DNA from: Parablautia muri
GTDB taxonomy: Bacteria > Bacillota > Clostridia > Lachnospirales > Lachnospiraceae
Length of the DNA: 64,000 nt
Reading direction: 5' to 3'
Assembly: GCF_009917485.1 (NCBI RefSeq)
Contig: NZ_QZDT01000013.1
Span: 1 to 64,000 of the forward strand
Part shown: piece by piece, positions 36,093-44,634 of the stretch
Numbering within the stretch: the stretch's first letter is position 1
Layout: every line of letters begins with the position of its first letter
The notes under the pieces: model-generated
Database searches by the model: none
Told to the model about the DNA's origin: nothing
Seen by the model: only the letters and a program-made list of their open reading frames with translations
Position numbers and translations under genes: made by a program

Positions 36093-38108
36093 CTAATCGT
36101 CCAGCCAGTAATCATCATCTTCTTCCGGGTCCGGATAATCCTTATCCCACTTTTCACTTATTTTAGGATTTCTTATCGTACCCAAATTGCCCGTTTCCCA
36201 TATAGATACGTTTTGTATATGAGCAAATTTATCATTCCTTATCTTACCTGTTGCCGCCATTTCTTCTGCTGCTGCTATTTCCGCTGCCGTAGTCAGTTCT
36301 TCTTCTATCACCTTTTCTTTTACTGCGGCTTTCTTTTTTCCTTTGGCATTCTTTTCCTCTGCAGCCCGTCTTTCTGTTGTCTGTTTTTCCGTTGTTTGTT
36401 TTTCCGCTGCCTTCTTTTTTGGCGCCGGTGCTTTCTTTTTCCCGGTACCTTTTTTCTTTTTCTTATCATCCTTCTTCAAGATACCGGTCTTTTTCGCAAT
36501 GGAAATCATCATGTAGCCCTTAGGCATACCGCGCATTTCCTCCTCCGACACAGCTCTCCACCGTATCACCAGAATGAAATAAACCGCAGCCCCTGCCAGG
36601 ATGGCAGCTATCAGCGAAAGAATATTAATTTTACACAAAAAATAAAGGCCCTGGTACGCACCGAATACCACGACTCCCATTATAGCGGAAGCCGCCGCCG
36701 GTATGAAAAAGGTTTTTAATGTCTCCTGTCGGTATTTCAGATAGCGGTGCACTGCAATTTGGTTAAGAACACACAGGATAAAGGCATAGAGCACAGTGGC
36801 AAATACATAATAGTAAAGGCTGTACTTTTCATCCATAAAAAGCATCATGGCCACCATTACCCCTGCATGGATGAGTACCGCCGCCAATGCGTTTATAATC
36901 GGCGTCTTCATCCTTCCAATGGATTGCAAAATCGCCTGGGTGAGGGTCGATAAGGAATAAAAAATAATGCTGACCGCCATGCAGGAAAGCAATATAGAGG
37001 AAATCTCAAGGGTATCCGGCTGATGGAAAATCACCATCATCACCGGCTTGGAGAGCACCCCAATCCCTACCGCACAGGGAATGGAAATCAGCATGGTTAC
37101 CTTCACTGACTTAGCTACCTTGCCGCGCACCCCCTTTAAATCTCCCTGCACAAAATCACTGGAAATACCGGGTATCAGAGCAGTTGCCATGGCGGAAGCT
37201 AAGGCAATCGGTATATTGGAAATCTTGGTCCCCTTAGCCATCGTACTTAAATCGGTGGCCACAAGCGCTTCCTCTAAATGCCTTACTTCCATCATGATTC
37301 TCTGATAAATATTGTTGTCTAGGAAAGTGTTTACATTATAAACGCCTGTACTTATGATAAAGGGAGTCACCACCAGCAGAATCATCTTCATAATATCCTT
37401 GTAAGATTCATCCTCATGGTTTTTATCCCGTTCTATTCTTCTTTTTATAGTCTTTCGGTTCAGTGCATAAACAGCCAGCATAAACAGAAGCCCCGCCAGT
37501 ACACCGGCACCTGTACCTATGGTTCCCCCTGCTGCGCCGTAAGATGCTCTCGTTGTGGCATCTTCGTTGGCCACCATCTGCACCAGCAGATATGCCATGC
37601 CGATACTTGCTCCCGCATTCACAAGCTGCTCCATAATTTGGGACACAGAGGTCTGCACCATAGTTTTGTGGGCCTGGAAATATCCTCTAAGTACCCCAAG
37701 TATGCCGCTGAAAAAAATAGTGGGTGCCAAAATCTTAAGGGGCAGAATGGCGCTTTCCATCTCCACCAAAAGTCCCGCTCCAAAAAACACAAATAAGCTG
37801 GCAATACTACCTACTACCAGCACATAAATAAAAGCGCAGCGGAAAATTCTGTGCGCGTTCCGATATTCTTTTGTGGCAAGCCTCTGTGCAATTACCTTAG
37901 ATACAGCTGACGGAATGCTGTAGGAAGAAATCAGCAGGATAATACTGTACGCATAATAAGCGCTGTTATAATATCCATTTCCTTCATCTCCTATAATCGC
38001 TACCAGTGGCGTATTATACAGAAGTCCAATCATACGGACGATGATTCCGGCCGAAGCCAGAATCCCCGCCTGCATTATAAAACTATCCTTTTTTTTGTTG
38101 TTTGGCAT
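36093..38108 (-). CDS. SpoVB/MurJ-like polysaccharide flippase with long charged tail
   Basis: A 671-residue membrane protein. Residues 1-545 form about 14 helices of the MOP flippase superfamily, closest to SpoVB, which acts in spore cortex lipid transfer, and to other Firmicute polysaccharide exporters; GILASAGIIVRMIGLLYNTPL and GYFQAHKTMVQTSVSQIMEQ are typical. The C-terminal 120 residues are unusual: a Lys/Ala/Glu-rich, low-complexity cytoplasmic tail (KKKKGTGKKKAPAPKKKAAE, then repeated EKQTTE) ending in an acidic DPEEDDDYWLDD. The family normally ends soon after the last helix. It lies upstream of coat protein genes and 21 bases after glgA. Confidence 0.82.
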   Translation of the reverse strand: MPNNKKKDSFIMQAGILASAGIIVRMIGLLYNTPLVAIIGDEGNGYYNSAYYAYSIILLISSYSIPSAVSKVIAQRLATKEYRNAHRIFRCAFIYVLVVGSIASLFVFFGAGLLVEMESAILPLKILAPTIFFSGILGVLRGYFQAHKTMVQTSVSQIMEQLVNAGASIGMAYLLVQMVANEDATTRASYGAAGGTIGTGAGVLAGLLFMLAVYALNRKTIKRRIERDKNHEDESYKDIMKMILLVVTPFIISTGVYNVNTFLDNNIYQRIMMEVRHLEEALVATDLSTMAKGTKISNIPIALASAMATALIPGISSDFVQGDLKGVRGKVAKSVKVTMLISIPCAVGIGVLSKPVMMVIFHQPDTLEISSILLSCMAVSIIFYSLSTLTQAILQSIGRMKTPIINALAAVLIHAGVMVAMMLFMDEKYSLYYYVFATVLYAFILCVLNQIAVHRYLKYRQETLKTFFIPAAASAIMGVVVFGAYQGLYFLCKINILSLIAAILAGAAVYFILVIRWRAVSEEEMRGMPKGYMMISIAKKTGILKKDDKKKKKGTGKKKAPAPKKKAAEKQTTEKQTTERRAAEEKNAKGKKKAAVKEKVIEEELTTAAEIAAAEEMAATGKIRNDKFAHIQNVSIWETGNLGTIRNPKISEKWDKDYPDPEEDDDYWLDD

Positions 38109-38129
38109 TCCTGCTATACTCCAAAAATC

Positions 38130-39575
38130 TTATCCTATCAGCCAATCATACATTTCCTGATATTTCGCCGCTGAAACATGCCATGAAAAATCAGCTGCCA
38201 TAGCACGATCCACGATCTTATTCCATTCACGTTTTTTATCATAATAAACATGCTCCGCGTAGCGGATGGTATTGAGCATCTCGTGTGCATTATAATTGGT
38301 AAATGAAAATCCTGTTCCTGTGCCTTCGTATTCATTATAAGGCTTCACCGTATCTTTCAGTCCACCTGTTTCCCTGACAATGGGAACAGTACCATAGCGA
38401 AGACTCATAAGCTGGCTTAAACCACAGGGTTCAAACAGCGAGGGCATTAAGAAAGCATCACTGGCTGCATAAATCTTATGGGATAATGCATCTGAATAAT
38501 ATATATTCGCAGATATCTTGTCATTATACTTCCAATCAAAATGCCGGAACATATTTTCATAGCGTTCTTCGCCGGTGCCCAATATCACAAGCTGAACCGC
38601 ATCCTGGCACAGCTCATCCATGACATAAGCAATCAGGTCGAATCCCTTCTGATCTGTCAGTCTTGACACAATACCGATCATCATCATCTTTTCGTCCTGT
38701 ACAAGTCCAAGCTCCGCCTGCAGCGCGCGTTTGTTTTTGGCCTTTTCCTTACGGAAGTTCACCGCATTATACTTATGCTCAATATGAATATCCGTCTCAG
38801 GATTAAATTCCTCATAATCAATGCCATTTACAATCCCCCGCAGGGAATTGCTTCTCGCACACATAAGGCCGTCTAGCTGTTCTCCGTAAAATGCTGTCTT
38901 GATTTCCTCCGCATAGGTATCGCTTACCGTGGTAATGGCATCCGCATAGACAAGACCGCCCTTTAGCAGGTTCGCGTCCTTAAACAATTCCAGTTTATCC
39001 GGCGTAAAGTAATAGGACGGAAGGCCTGTAATATCCTGCACTTCCTTAATGCTCCATTTTCCCTGGAATTTCAGATTGTGGATCGTCATAACAGACTTGA
39101 TTCCGCGGTAAAAATCGCTCCCCTGGAAACGTTCTTTCAAATACACCGGAACAAGGCCCGTCTGCCAGTCATGGCAGTGGATCAAATCAGGCCTGAAGTC
39201 AATGACGGGTAAAATGGACAATGCTGCTTTGGAGAAAAATGCGTATTTCTCAATTTCAAACAGTGCATTATCGCTGTACGGCTTAAAGCCGTTAAAAAAC
39301 ATTTCATTATCAATGAAATAATATTTAACGCCTTCCACTTCTGCGTATAAAATACCCACATATTCGTTTTTCCAATGAAAATCCATATAAAAATGCGTTA
39401 CATAGCTTAACTTATCCTTCATTTCCTGCGACATACAGGTATATTTAGGAAGAATGACTCTCACATCAAAATACTGCTTATCAATACATTTCGGTAGCGA
39501 GCCCACCACATCCGCAAGCCCGCCCGTCTTGATGAACGGAACACCTTCCGATGCGACAAATAATATATTTTTCAT
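38130..39575 (-). CDS. glgA: Glycogen synthase (ADP-glucose type)
   Basis: GlgA, a GT5 GT-B enzyme, extends alpha-1,4-glucan from ADP-glucose. The 481-residue protein has the ADP-glucose site KTGGL in SEGVPFIKTGGLADVVGSL, the HCHDWQTGLVPVYLK segment and the C-terminal GIVSRLTDQKGFDLI, MPSLFEPCGLSQL and RYGTVPIVRETGGLKDTV motifs, all as in the family. Glycogen-branching and pyrophosphorylase genes are not in the window. It is followed at 21 bases by a flippase gene, probably a chance arrangement. Confidence 0.95.
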   Translation of the reverse strand: MKNILFVASEGVPFIKTGGLADVVGSLPKCIDKQYFDVRVILPKYTCMSQEMKDKLSYVTHFYMDFHWKNEYVGILYAEVEGVKYYFIDNEMFFNGFKPYSDNALFEIEKYAFFSKAALSILPVIDFRPDLIHCHDWQTGLVPVYLKERFQGSDFYRGIKSVMTIHNLKFQGKWSIKEVQDITGLPSYYFTPDKLELFKDANLLKGGLVYADAITTVSDTYAEEIKTAFYGEQLDGLMCARSNSLRGIVNGIDYEEFNPETDIHIEHKYNAVNFRKEKAKNKRALQAELGLVQDEKMMMIGIVSRLTDQKGFDLIAYVMDELCQDAVQLVILGTGEERYENMFRHFDWKYNDKISANIYYSDALSHKIYAASDAFLMPSLFEPCGLSQLMSLRYGTVPIVRETGGLKDTVKPYNEYEGTGTGFSFTNYNAHEMLNTIRYAEHVYYDKKREWNKIVDRAMAADFSWHVSAAKYQEMYDWLIG

Positions 39576-39737
39576 CCCTGACCCTCCAATAACTGTTATT
39601 TCATACCATTATACAACATCCATCCACCTAATTAAAGCAGAATTTGTAAATTTAGTACAAAACTGGTAATGGTTCGTAACCGTTTCTCCAATCTGCATTA
39701 TTCAACGATTCGATTCATCTAAACTCTTACCAAAACT

Positions 39738-39757
39738 GGCTGGCCTTACGGCCAGCC
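39738..39757 (-). terminator. Hairpin terminator after the fabG-like gene
   Basis: GGCTGGCC and GGCCAGCC form a perfect eight-base stem around TTAC, 25 bases after the stop codon of the SDR gene. On the minus strand only four T follow (AGTTTT), while the plus side has six T, so it may be bidirectional. Confidence 0.7.
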
Positions 39758-39781
39758 CGAAATTTTTTCTTTTATATTTTG

Positions 39782-40528
39782 TTAAACCCTGCTGGCGCCA
39801 TCTACTGATAAAATCTCACCTGTCACGTAGGAGGCCATATCGCTGGCAAGATAAAGAAACGCATTTGCAACCTCCTCCGGCTCGCCTGGTCTGCCAAGAG
39901 GTATCTGAGCGGAAATTCTTGCTACCATGTCAGCCGGAAGCGATGCCACCATATCTGTTTTAGTTACCCCAGGCGCTACGGCATTCACACGGATTTTATC
40001 TTTTGCTAACTCCCTTGCAAGAGAAATAGTCATACCATTCACCGCAAACTTGCTGGTAGGATAACCTACTCCTGCAGGCTGTCCTGAGATACTCACCATA
40101 GAGCTGGTGTTGAGAATACAGCCGCCGCCCTGTTCCTTCATGATTTTTGCCGCAGGCAGAATGGTATAGAATAATGCCCGCACATTTAAGTCAATACATT
40201 TATCAAATTCCTCAGCCGTGTAGTTATAAAGAGGTGTGCTCTGAGAAATTCCTGCATTGTTTACCAGGATATCAATTTTTCCAAACTTCTCCTTTATGGC
40301 CAAAATAGCCTTCTCAACCTCCCCTGCATCTGTCAGCTTCGGGCACATGCCGTCCACTTCCCACGATGTATTTTCCGCATTTAATTTTTCCAGCGCCTTG
40401 TCCACCGTTTCTTGTCTGGAACCAAACAATACTACTTTTGCACCGTTTGCAAGGTACTTGCGTACAATCTCAAATCCAATTCCTCTGGTTCCCCCTGTAA
40501 CTACTGCTACTTTTCCCTCTAGCAACAT
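39782..40528 (-). CDS. Short-chain dehydrogenase, FabG-like
   Basis: A 248-residue NAD(P)-dependent SDR close to 3-oxoacyl-ACP reductase. The nucleotide motif TGGTRGIG is at 11-18, NNAG at 90-93, catalytic S142/S143, Y156 and K160 (YPTSK), and the C-terminal GEILSVDGA. Length is exactly typical. No fatty-acid synthesis genes adjoin, so it may be a general reductase rather than the FabG of lipid synthesis. It is monocistronic with a hairpin terminator. Confidence 0.88.
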   Translation of the reverse strand: MLLEGKVAVVTGGTRGIGFEIVRKYLANGAKVVLFGSRQETVDKALEKLNAENTSWEVDGMCPKLTDAGEVEKAILAIKEKFGKIDILVNNAGISQSTPLYNYTAEEFDKCIDLNVRALFYTILPAAKIMKEQGGGCILNTSSMVSISGQPAGVGYPTSKFAVNGMTISLARELAKDKIRVNAVAPGVTKTDMVASLPADMVARISAQIPLGRPGEPEEVANAFLYLASDMASYVTGEILSVDGASRV

Positions 40529-40707
40529 AAATAACCCTCCATTTCTGCTTTATACGCAAACTTTGAGATAGCATAAACTGCCTGGACCTGGAAAGCTTTT
40601 TCTGCGAGAATCAAAGCTTAATCCATCCCTCTGTTTTTTAGTATACCACAAAGATATCATTCATGTAAAGTTACGCAGATTTCCATTTATCCTTTCATTT
40701 TTTATCG

Positions 40708-40763
40708 GTTACTTTTCGCACATTGACCATCAGTCCGCTTCTGACTAGTCTGCGAAAAATAAC
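40708..40763. repeat. Imperfect hairpin with GTTACTTTTCGCA/TGCGAAAAATAAC ends
   Basis: Thirteen-base arms with one mismatch, extended inside by GAC/GTC and AGTC/GACT pairs. It ends three bases before the stop codon of the fucosyltransferase-like gene (its minus-strand 3' end), so it could serve as its terminator. The right end resembles hairpins at 8692 and 18604. Confidence 0.6.
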
Positions 40764-40765
40764 AT

Positions 40766-42310
40766 TTAATATACGCCCAAATCAAAAACATAAGATTGTG
40801 AATGCCTGTCCTCTGCTAATTTTTCCACCAGCCCCACTCCGCTGCACCGCCCTGATGCAAGGAAAAACCTGCATTCTGACAATAGCACCATGGCGCACAG
40901 ATAATCGGCCCCATATTTCCAGCCTTCACCTGGTTTCCATGTATCTTTTTCCCTCTGTTCGCTCAGGTATTCTCCTTTTTGAGAGACAAATCTTTTTTGA
41001 TCCACATATTTGACCTTATCCCCAAACGCCGACTGCATCTTCCTAAGCGCCTCTGCATCCTCCGTTGCCACAAATATATTTTCAAAATTCCATTCTTCTT
41101 TGGGAAGCTCCTTTATTTTTTCAATTACTTGTTCTGGTGTTGCCTGCACGGAATGTCCCTTCGGCTGCACTGCCACATAATCCGTTCCCCTGATCAACAC
41201 CCCCAGCGTTTTTTCAGGTTCCTGTAAAATACGTTTACGATATCCATCAATGTGCTCTAATAATCTGTCATTAAAAAGCTCCGGATTCAATAGGTTCATT
41301 GCTCCACATCCCGTCATTTGCTGCATAAGCCATCTTCCTGGATTACTAACAGGTGTTAGCGGTGAAATTGTAACATCGCCCACATCTTTTAAATCATCCC
41401 GACAAATCCCTGAAGGCTGCCTGAAAAACTTACACCAAATATCATCTCCCGGACCATCACTATAAATAGAGCCAACTGCAGATACAATATTTATAATTGG
41501 TATATATCCTTTGGCTGCAAGATACGCACAGGGTATCTCAAAACCATTTACCATTGCTACTAATCCCAAGCCACCGCAGCAAACATCTATAACAAAAACC
41601 TTTCTATTTGAGTTCTCCGAAACAATTTGATGCTGCGTAAAATAATACACTAAGGTCATAATTTCATCATAAGAAAAAAGTCCCATTTTGCATCGTTTCA
41701 AGTACTCCGCCACATTTGAGGTAAATGCTCCTAGGCTCATTATTTTTTTATTTTTTAGCTCCTGTTCCCATTCTGGCCCATCTGTTGTCACAAAAACATC
41801 CGTATTCTTAGGCCCCTTCCCCAAATATGGAAGCATTGCCTTCCAGTCTTTGCCAAACAAAGCAATTTTTCCTTTATAGTTATGAAAGCATTGCTGGTAT
41901 AGTAAAACTGAAAATTCATTTACCCCGCAAAGGCATACGCATTCGTATAAATCAAATACTGATGTATCTATCCTTTGTATATCACAATCATAATTATGAC
42001 GATAACTGCTAATACAATATTTTGCCATAGCAATCGGATTTCCCTCCGGGTCTAAAATGGGTACGGCTCCATCAATATGCGGATTGGAACGTAATTGCAA
42101 AAAAACATTTTCCCCGGCCACTGCATAGCATCTCTCATCAATTCGTTCTTTTTTGATATCCTCAGCATTGATGTATATCTTGTTCCCATCCTCTCCAATC
42201 ACACAAATCACATCATTCTCATGTCCTGACGCACAAAGTTCTTCCAGCATCTCTTGTGACAAATTTTCTTCCTCTATCGAGTAAATCGCTCCATCCACTA
42301 ATTCTATCAT
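40766..42310 (-). CDS. Putative fucosyltransferase-like protein with extra N-terminal domain
   Basis: A 514-residue soluble protein. The C-terminal 230 residues have the pattern of GT23/O-fucosyltransferase-like enzymes: TLGVLIRGTDYVAVQPKG (an R-G-T-D that contacts GDP-fucose in relatives), NIFVATEDAEAL and FFLASGRCSGVGLVEKL. The first 110 residues form an unidentified domain, perhaps regulatory (DGAVPILDPEGNPIAMAKY resembles a CBS strand-turn). A middle part (DVFVTTDGPEW, IDVCCGGLGLVAMVNG) may be a Rossmann subdomain. No other glycan genes lie nearby. The assignment is by motif only. Confidence 0.55.
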   Translation of the reverse strand: MIELVDGAIYSIEEENLSQEMLEELCASGHENDVICVIGEDGNKIYINAEDIKKERIDERCYAVAGENVFLQLRSNPHIDGAVPILDPEGNPIAMAKYCISSYRHNYDCDIQRIDTSVFDLYECVCLCGVNEFSVLLYQQCFHNYKGKIALFGKDWKAMLPYLGKGPKNTDVFVTTDGPEWEQELKNKKIMSLGAFTSNVAEYLKRCKMGLFSYDEIMTLVYYFTQHQIVSENSNRKVFVIDVCCGGLGLVAMVNGFEIPCAYLAAKGYIPIINIVSAVGSIYSDGPGDDIWCKFFRQPSGICRDDLKDVGDVTISPLTPVSNPGRWLMQQMTGCGAMNLLNPELFNDRLLEHIDGYRKRILQEPEKTLGVLIRGTDYVAVQPKGHSVQATPEQVIEKIKELPKEEWNFENIFVATEDAEALRKMQSAFGDKVKYVDQKRFVSQKGEYLSEQREKDTWKPGEGWKYGADYLCAMVLLSECRFFLASGRCSGVGLVEKLAEDRHSQSYVFDLGVY

Positions 42311-42460
42311 TAATGATTTCTCCTTCGTGTTGTTTCATCCATTTATCCCAAACAGAGGTATGAATAAAAGGAATATTTATTTTTATATTAGCAAAGCATT
42401 CCACTTACGTCCACATAAAAAAATGAATTTAGCAGATCAAATAATCCTTTTTCCTAAAAA

Positions 42461-42495
42461 AACTTCAAAAACTAAGCTGGTCTAATGACCAGCCT
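42461..42495 (-). terminator. Terminator after the Spo0A-like gene
   Basis: GCTGGTC (42476-42482) and GACCAGC (42487-42493) form a seven-base stem with a four-base loop, followed on the minus strand by TTAGTTTTT. A second, weaker hairpin (AGCCGC/GCGGCT) lies just before it. Confidence 0.75.
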
Positions 42496-42574
42496 GGCTA
42501 AATCGGGCAAGCCGCTCTGTAAAATGCTGCAAAGGCGGCTCTCCTCCATGATATTAAAATGAATGATACTGCGA

Positions 42575-43093
42575 TTAACGATATTGAAGTCTTATTTTGT
42601 CTGCTATCAGGGCAATAAATTCTGAATTGGTCGGCTTACCCTTCCCCGTGTTAATGGTGTACCCAAACATAGCGTCTAAGGTTTCCATCCTTCCCCTGTT
42701 CCAGGCTACCTCAATTGCATGGCGGATGGCGCGCTCTACCCGACTTGCTGTAGTCTGGTTTTTCCTGGCAATGGTAGGATACAAAACCTTGGTGATAGAC
42801 CCAAGCATATCCGGGTTCTCCACAGACATCATGATTGCCTCCCGCAGATATTGGTACCCTTTAATATGGGCAGGAACACCTATCTCATGAATCATATCCG
42901 TAACATCCTTTTCCAGATTACGCCCAGGTTTCTTGTCCACTTTAACAACGCCCTCTTTATCCACGTCCATCTTGCCGCCGGATGGAACTGTTATCATGAT
43001 CTGGAATTCCCTGTCCATATGTATCAGTTCCCCTAAAATCTGATATACCTTCTCTGTATCTTCAATTGTTGACAAATTCAACTGTTCCATCAT
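42575..43093 (-). CDS. Receiver-less Spo0A DNA-binding protein
   Basis: A 172-residue protein. Residues from about 65 to the end match the C-terminal effector domain of the sporulation master regulator Spo0A nearly throughout: [33 protein letters not shown], the DNA-recognition helix [19 protein letters not shown] and [18 protein letters not shown]. The normal N-terminal receiver of about 120 residues is absent; a 65-residue segment with no aspartate pocket ([16 protein letters not shown], then a glycine-lysine linker) replaces it. Such a protein should bind 0A boxes independently of phosphorylation. GGAGGG precedes ATG 43093. A full Spo0A presumably exists elsewhere in the genome; that is inference. 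Confidence 0.88.
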   Translation of the reverse strand: MMEQLNLSTIEDTEKVYQILGELIHMDREFQIMITVPSGGKMDVDKEGVVKVDKKPGRNLEKDVTDMIHEIGVPAHIKGYQYLREAIMMSVENPDMLGSITKVLYPTIARKNQTTASRVERAIRHAIEVAWNRGRMETLDAMFGYTINTGKGKPTNSEFIALIADKIRLQYR

Positions 43094-43183
43094 ATTCCCT
43101 CCATTTTTCACAAATATTGCTATGAAATTATTATAAAGAACATGATATGCCAATTCAACTGTCATTCATCGCGCAATTCTCGG

Positions 43184-44074
43184 TCAATCATTAGGCCTTT
43201 TGTAAAATCTCCCCGTAATCTGCTCCGTCTTCATGGTGTTGATAAAAGCATGCTCATCCACCTCCCTGATTTTCGCCACCACCTTACGGATTTCATCACT
43301 GCCTACCACTGAGTAAAGCATATTACACTCCTGTTTCTTATAGCATCCTACTCCCTTAAACAAGGTTGCATCATGATTGGTTATGTTTTTTATTTCCACG
43401 TAAACTTCTTCCGGCTTTTCCGTGATAATAAACAACGTTTCCTTCTGATAATGCCTATAAATCTGATGCAGCACCTGGGTGGAAGTAAACTGAAAAATGA
43501 TGGAATAAAGGGCTTCCGTCCAGCCAAACAATGCGCCTGCAAGCAGGAGAATCAGCACATTGCCTACGAAAATATAATTCCAGGTATCAATTCCATACTT
43601 TTCCGAAAAGAAAATGGCAATAAAATCTGTCCCTCCACTGGTTGCATGGGCGAAAAGGCAAAGACTGATTGCGAAGGCGTTGATAATTCCGCCAAATACG
43701 CATACCAGCAAAATATCCTGGGTTACCGCATATCCGGGGAGAATATCTGTCAGGATACCGGAGAGTACAATCATCAGGCAGGAATATCCGGTAAACTTCT
43801 TTCCAATAAATTTAAAGCTGATAAAAACAGGAACCGCATTCAGCAGCAGGTTCACAGCCGTGTAGGGAATTTTTATATTGAAAAACTCATTTCCAATCTG
43901 CTGGATAAGCAGGGTAATCCCGTTAAATCCGCCGGGAATTAAATTGCCGGCATGAATAAAACTGTTGATATTCAGCGCCATAATAAATGATGCCGCAATT
44001 ACCAGCAGTAGCCTCTTTGCTTCATTAAAAATATCGGATTCCGCATTTTGACTTGATTCAGATTGTTTTTTCAT
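43184..44074 (-). CDS. YitT family membrane protein
   Basis: A 296-residue protein with five or six transmembrane helices (residues about 18-190; YitT_membrane, old DUF161) and a C-terminal cytoplasmic DUF2179 domain (VYVEIKNITNHDATLFKGVG, then RKVVAKIREVDEHAFINT). NSFIHAGNLIPGGFNGITLL and AHATSGGTDFIAIFFSEKYG are family hallmarks. The function of YitT is unknown; a transport role is guessed. It is monocistronic. Confidence 0.92.
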   Translation of the reverse strand: MKKQSESSQNAESDIFNEAKRLLLVIAASFIMALNINSFIHAGNLIPGGFNGITLLIQQIGNEFFNIKIPYTAVNLLLNAVPVFISFKFIGKKFTGYSCLMIVLSGILTDILPGYAVTQDILLVCVFGGIINAFAISLCLFAHATSGGTDFIAIFFSEKYGIDTWNYIFVGNVLILLLAGALFGWTEALYSIIFQFTSTQVLHQIYRHYQKETLFIITEKPEEVYVEIKNITNHDATLFKGVGCYKKQECNMLYSVVGSDEIRKVVAKIREVDEHAFINTMKTEQITGRFYKRPND

Positions 44075-44204
44075 GATACTCCTCCCCCGTTGAAATAGTT
44101 TTAAACTTATAAAAGCACCCGATTATTGTAACGCTTGTATTAAGATATCTCAAGCAGTTTTTTAGTATTGCCGAATAGATAAAAAGAATTCTGACAAAAT
44201 ATAC

Positions 44205-44233
44205 TTGACAGAAAGCAATTTAATATATATAGT
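44205..44233 (+). promoter_or_regulatory. Consensus promoter of the leader-MutS2-like unit
   Basis: TTGACA (44205-44210) and TATAGT (44228-44233) are separated by exactly 17 bases. Transcription would start near 44240, about 400 bases before the MutS2-like gene, leaving a long structured leader. Confidence 0.85.
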
Positions 44234-44264
44234 GAAAAAAGATTCAATTTCAGGAGGATTGTGC

Positions 44265-44303
44265 ATGTTAAGTGTTATTGTAATGGAGAAAATTGCAAAA
44301 TAA
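44265..44303 (+). CDS. 12-codon leader peptide ORF
   Basis: The ORF encodes MLSVIVMEKIAK and ends in TAA. A perfect AGGAGG lies seven bases before the ATG, and the ORF starts about 30 bases after the promoter. It is too short to be a functional protein by itself, but strong signals and a downstream terminator fit a regulatory leader of the kind that controls antibiotic-inducible and ribosome-stress genes. The sequence does not match an erm or tet(M) leader that I can recall. Confidence 0.65.
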   Translation: MLSVIVMEKIAK

Positions 44304-44485
44304 ATATTGCAAGGGCTCTTTCGGCTTCAGGTTAAAAGTATGCCCATTGCTGACTGTCTCATGTCAGCGTTTTCGCCTTACAATTGCTTAATATTGTGGT
44401 ATCATTTGAGGAATCCTATTAGCATGGCTGTATTGTATGGTCATGTTTTTTAATCCCCAAAATTCATTCTATCAACAGACTAACA

Positions 44486-44527
44486 GACCATGGTATTTTA
44501 CGCTCCCGGGCGGCCATGGTCTTTTTT
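44486..44527 (+). terminator. Attenuator terminator before the MutS2-like gene
   Basis: GACCATGG (44486-44493) and CCATGGTC (44514-44521) form an eight-base stem followed at once by six T. It ends about 107 bases before the MutS2-like gene. ATGGTC at 44437-44442 can pair with the left arm (GACCAT, 44486-44491) as an alternative, antitermination pairing. A separate GCTGAC/GTCAGC hairpin lies between the leader ORF and the terminator. Confidence 0.8.
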
Positions 44528-44634
44528 GATAGCCAATCAGCCAACACGCAATGCGTAATCCGTGTTCGCTATTTGATTGTAAGGCAATGTTACTTTATTG
44601 ACTGGTCATTTTATAAACGAAAGGATATCAAAAA

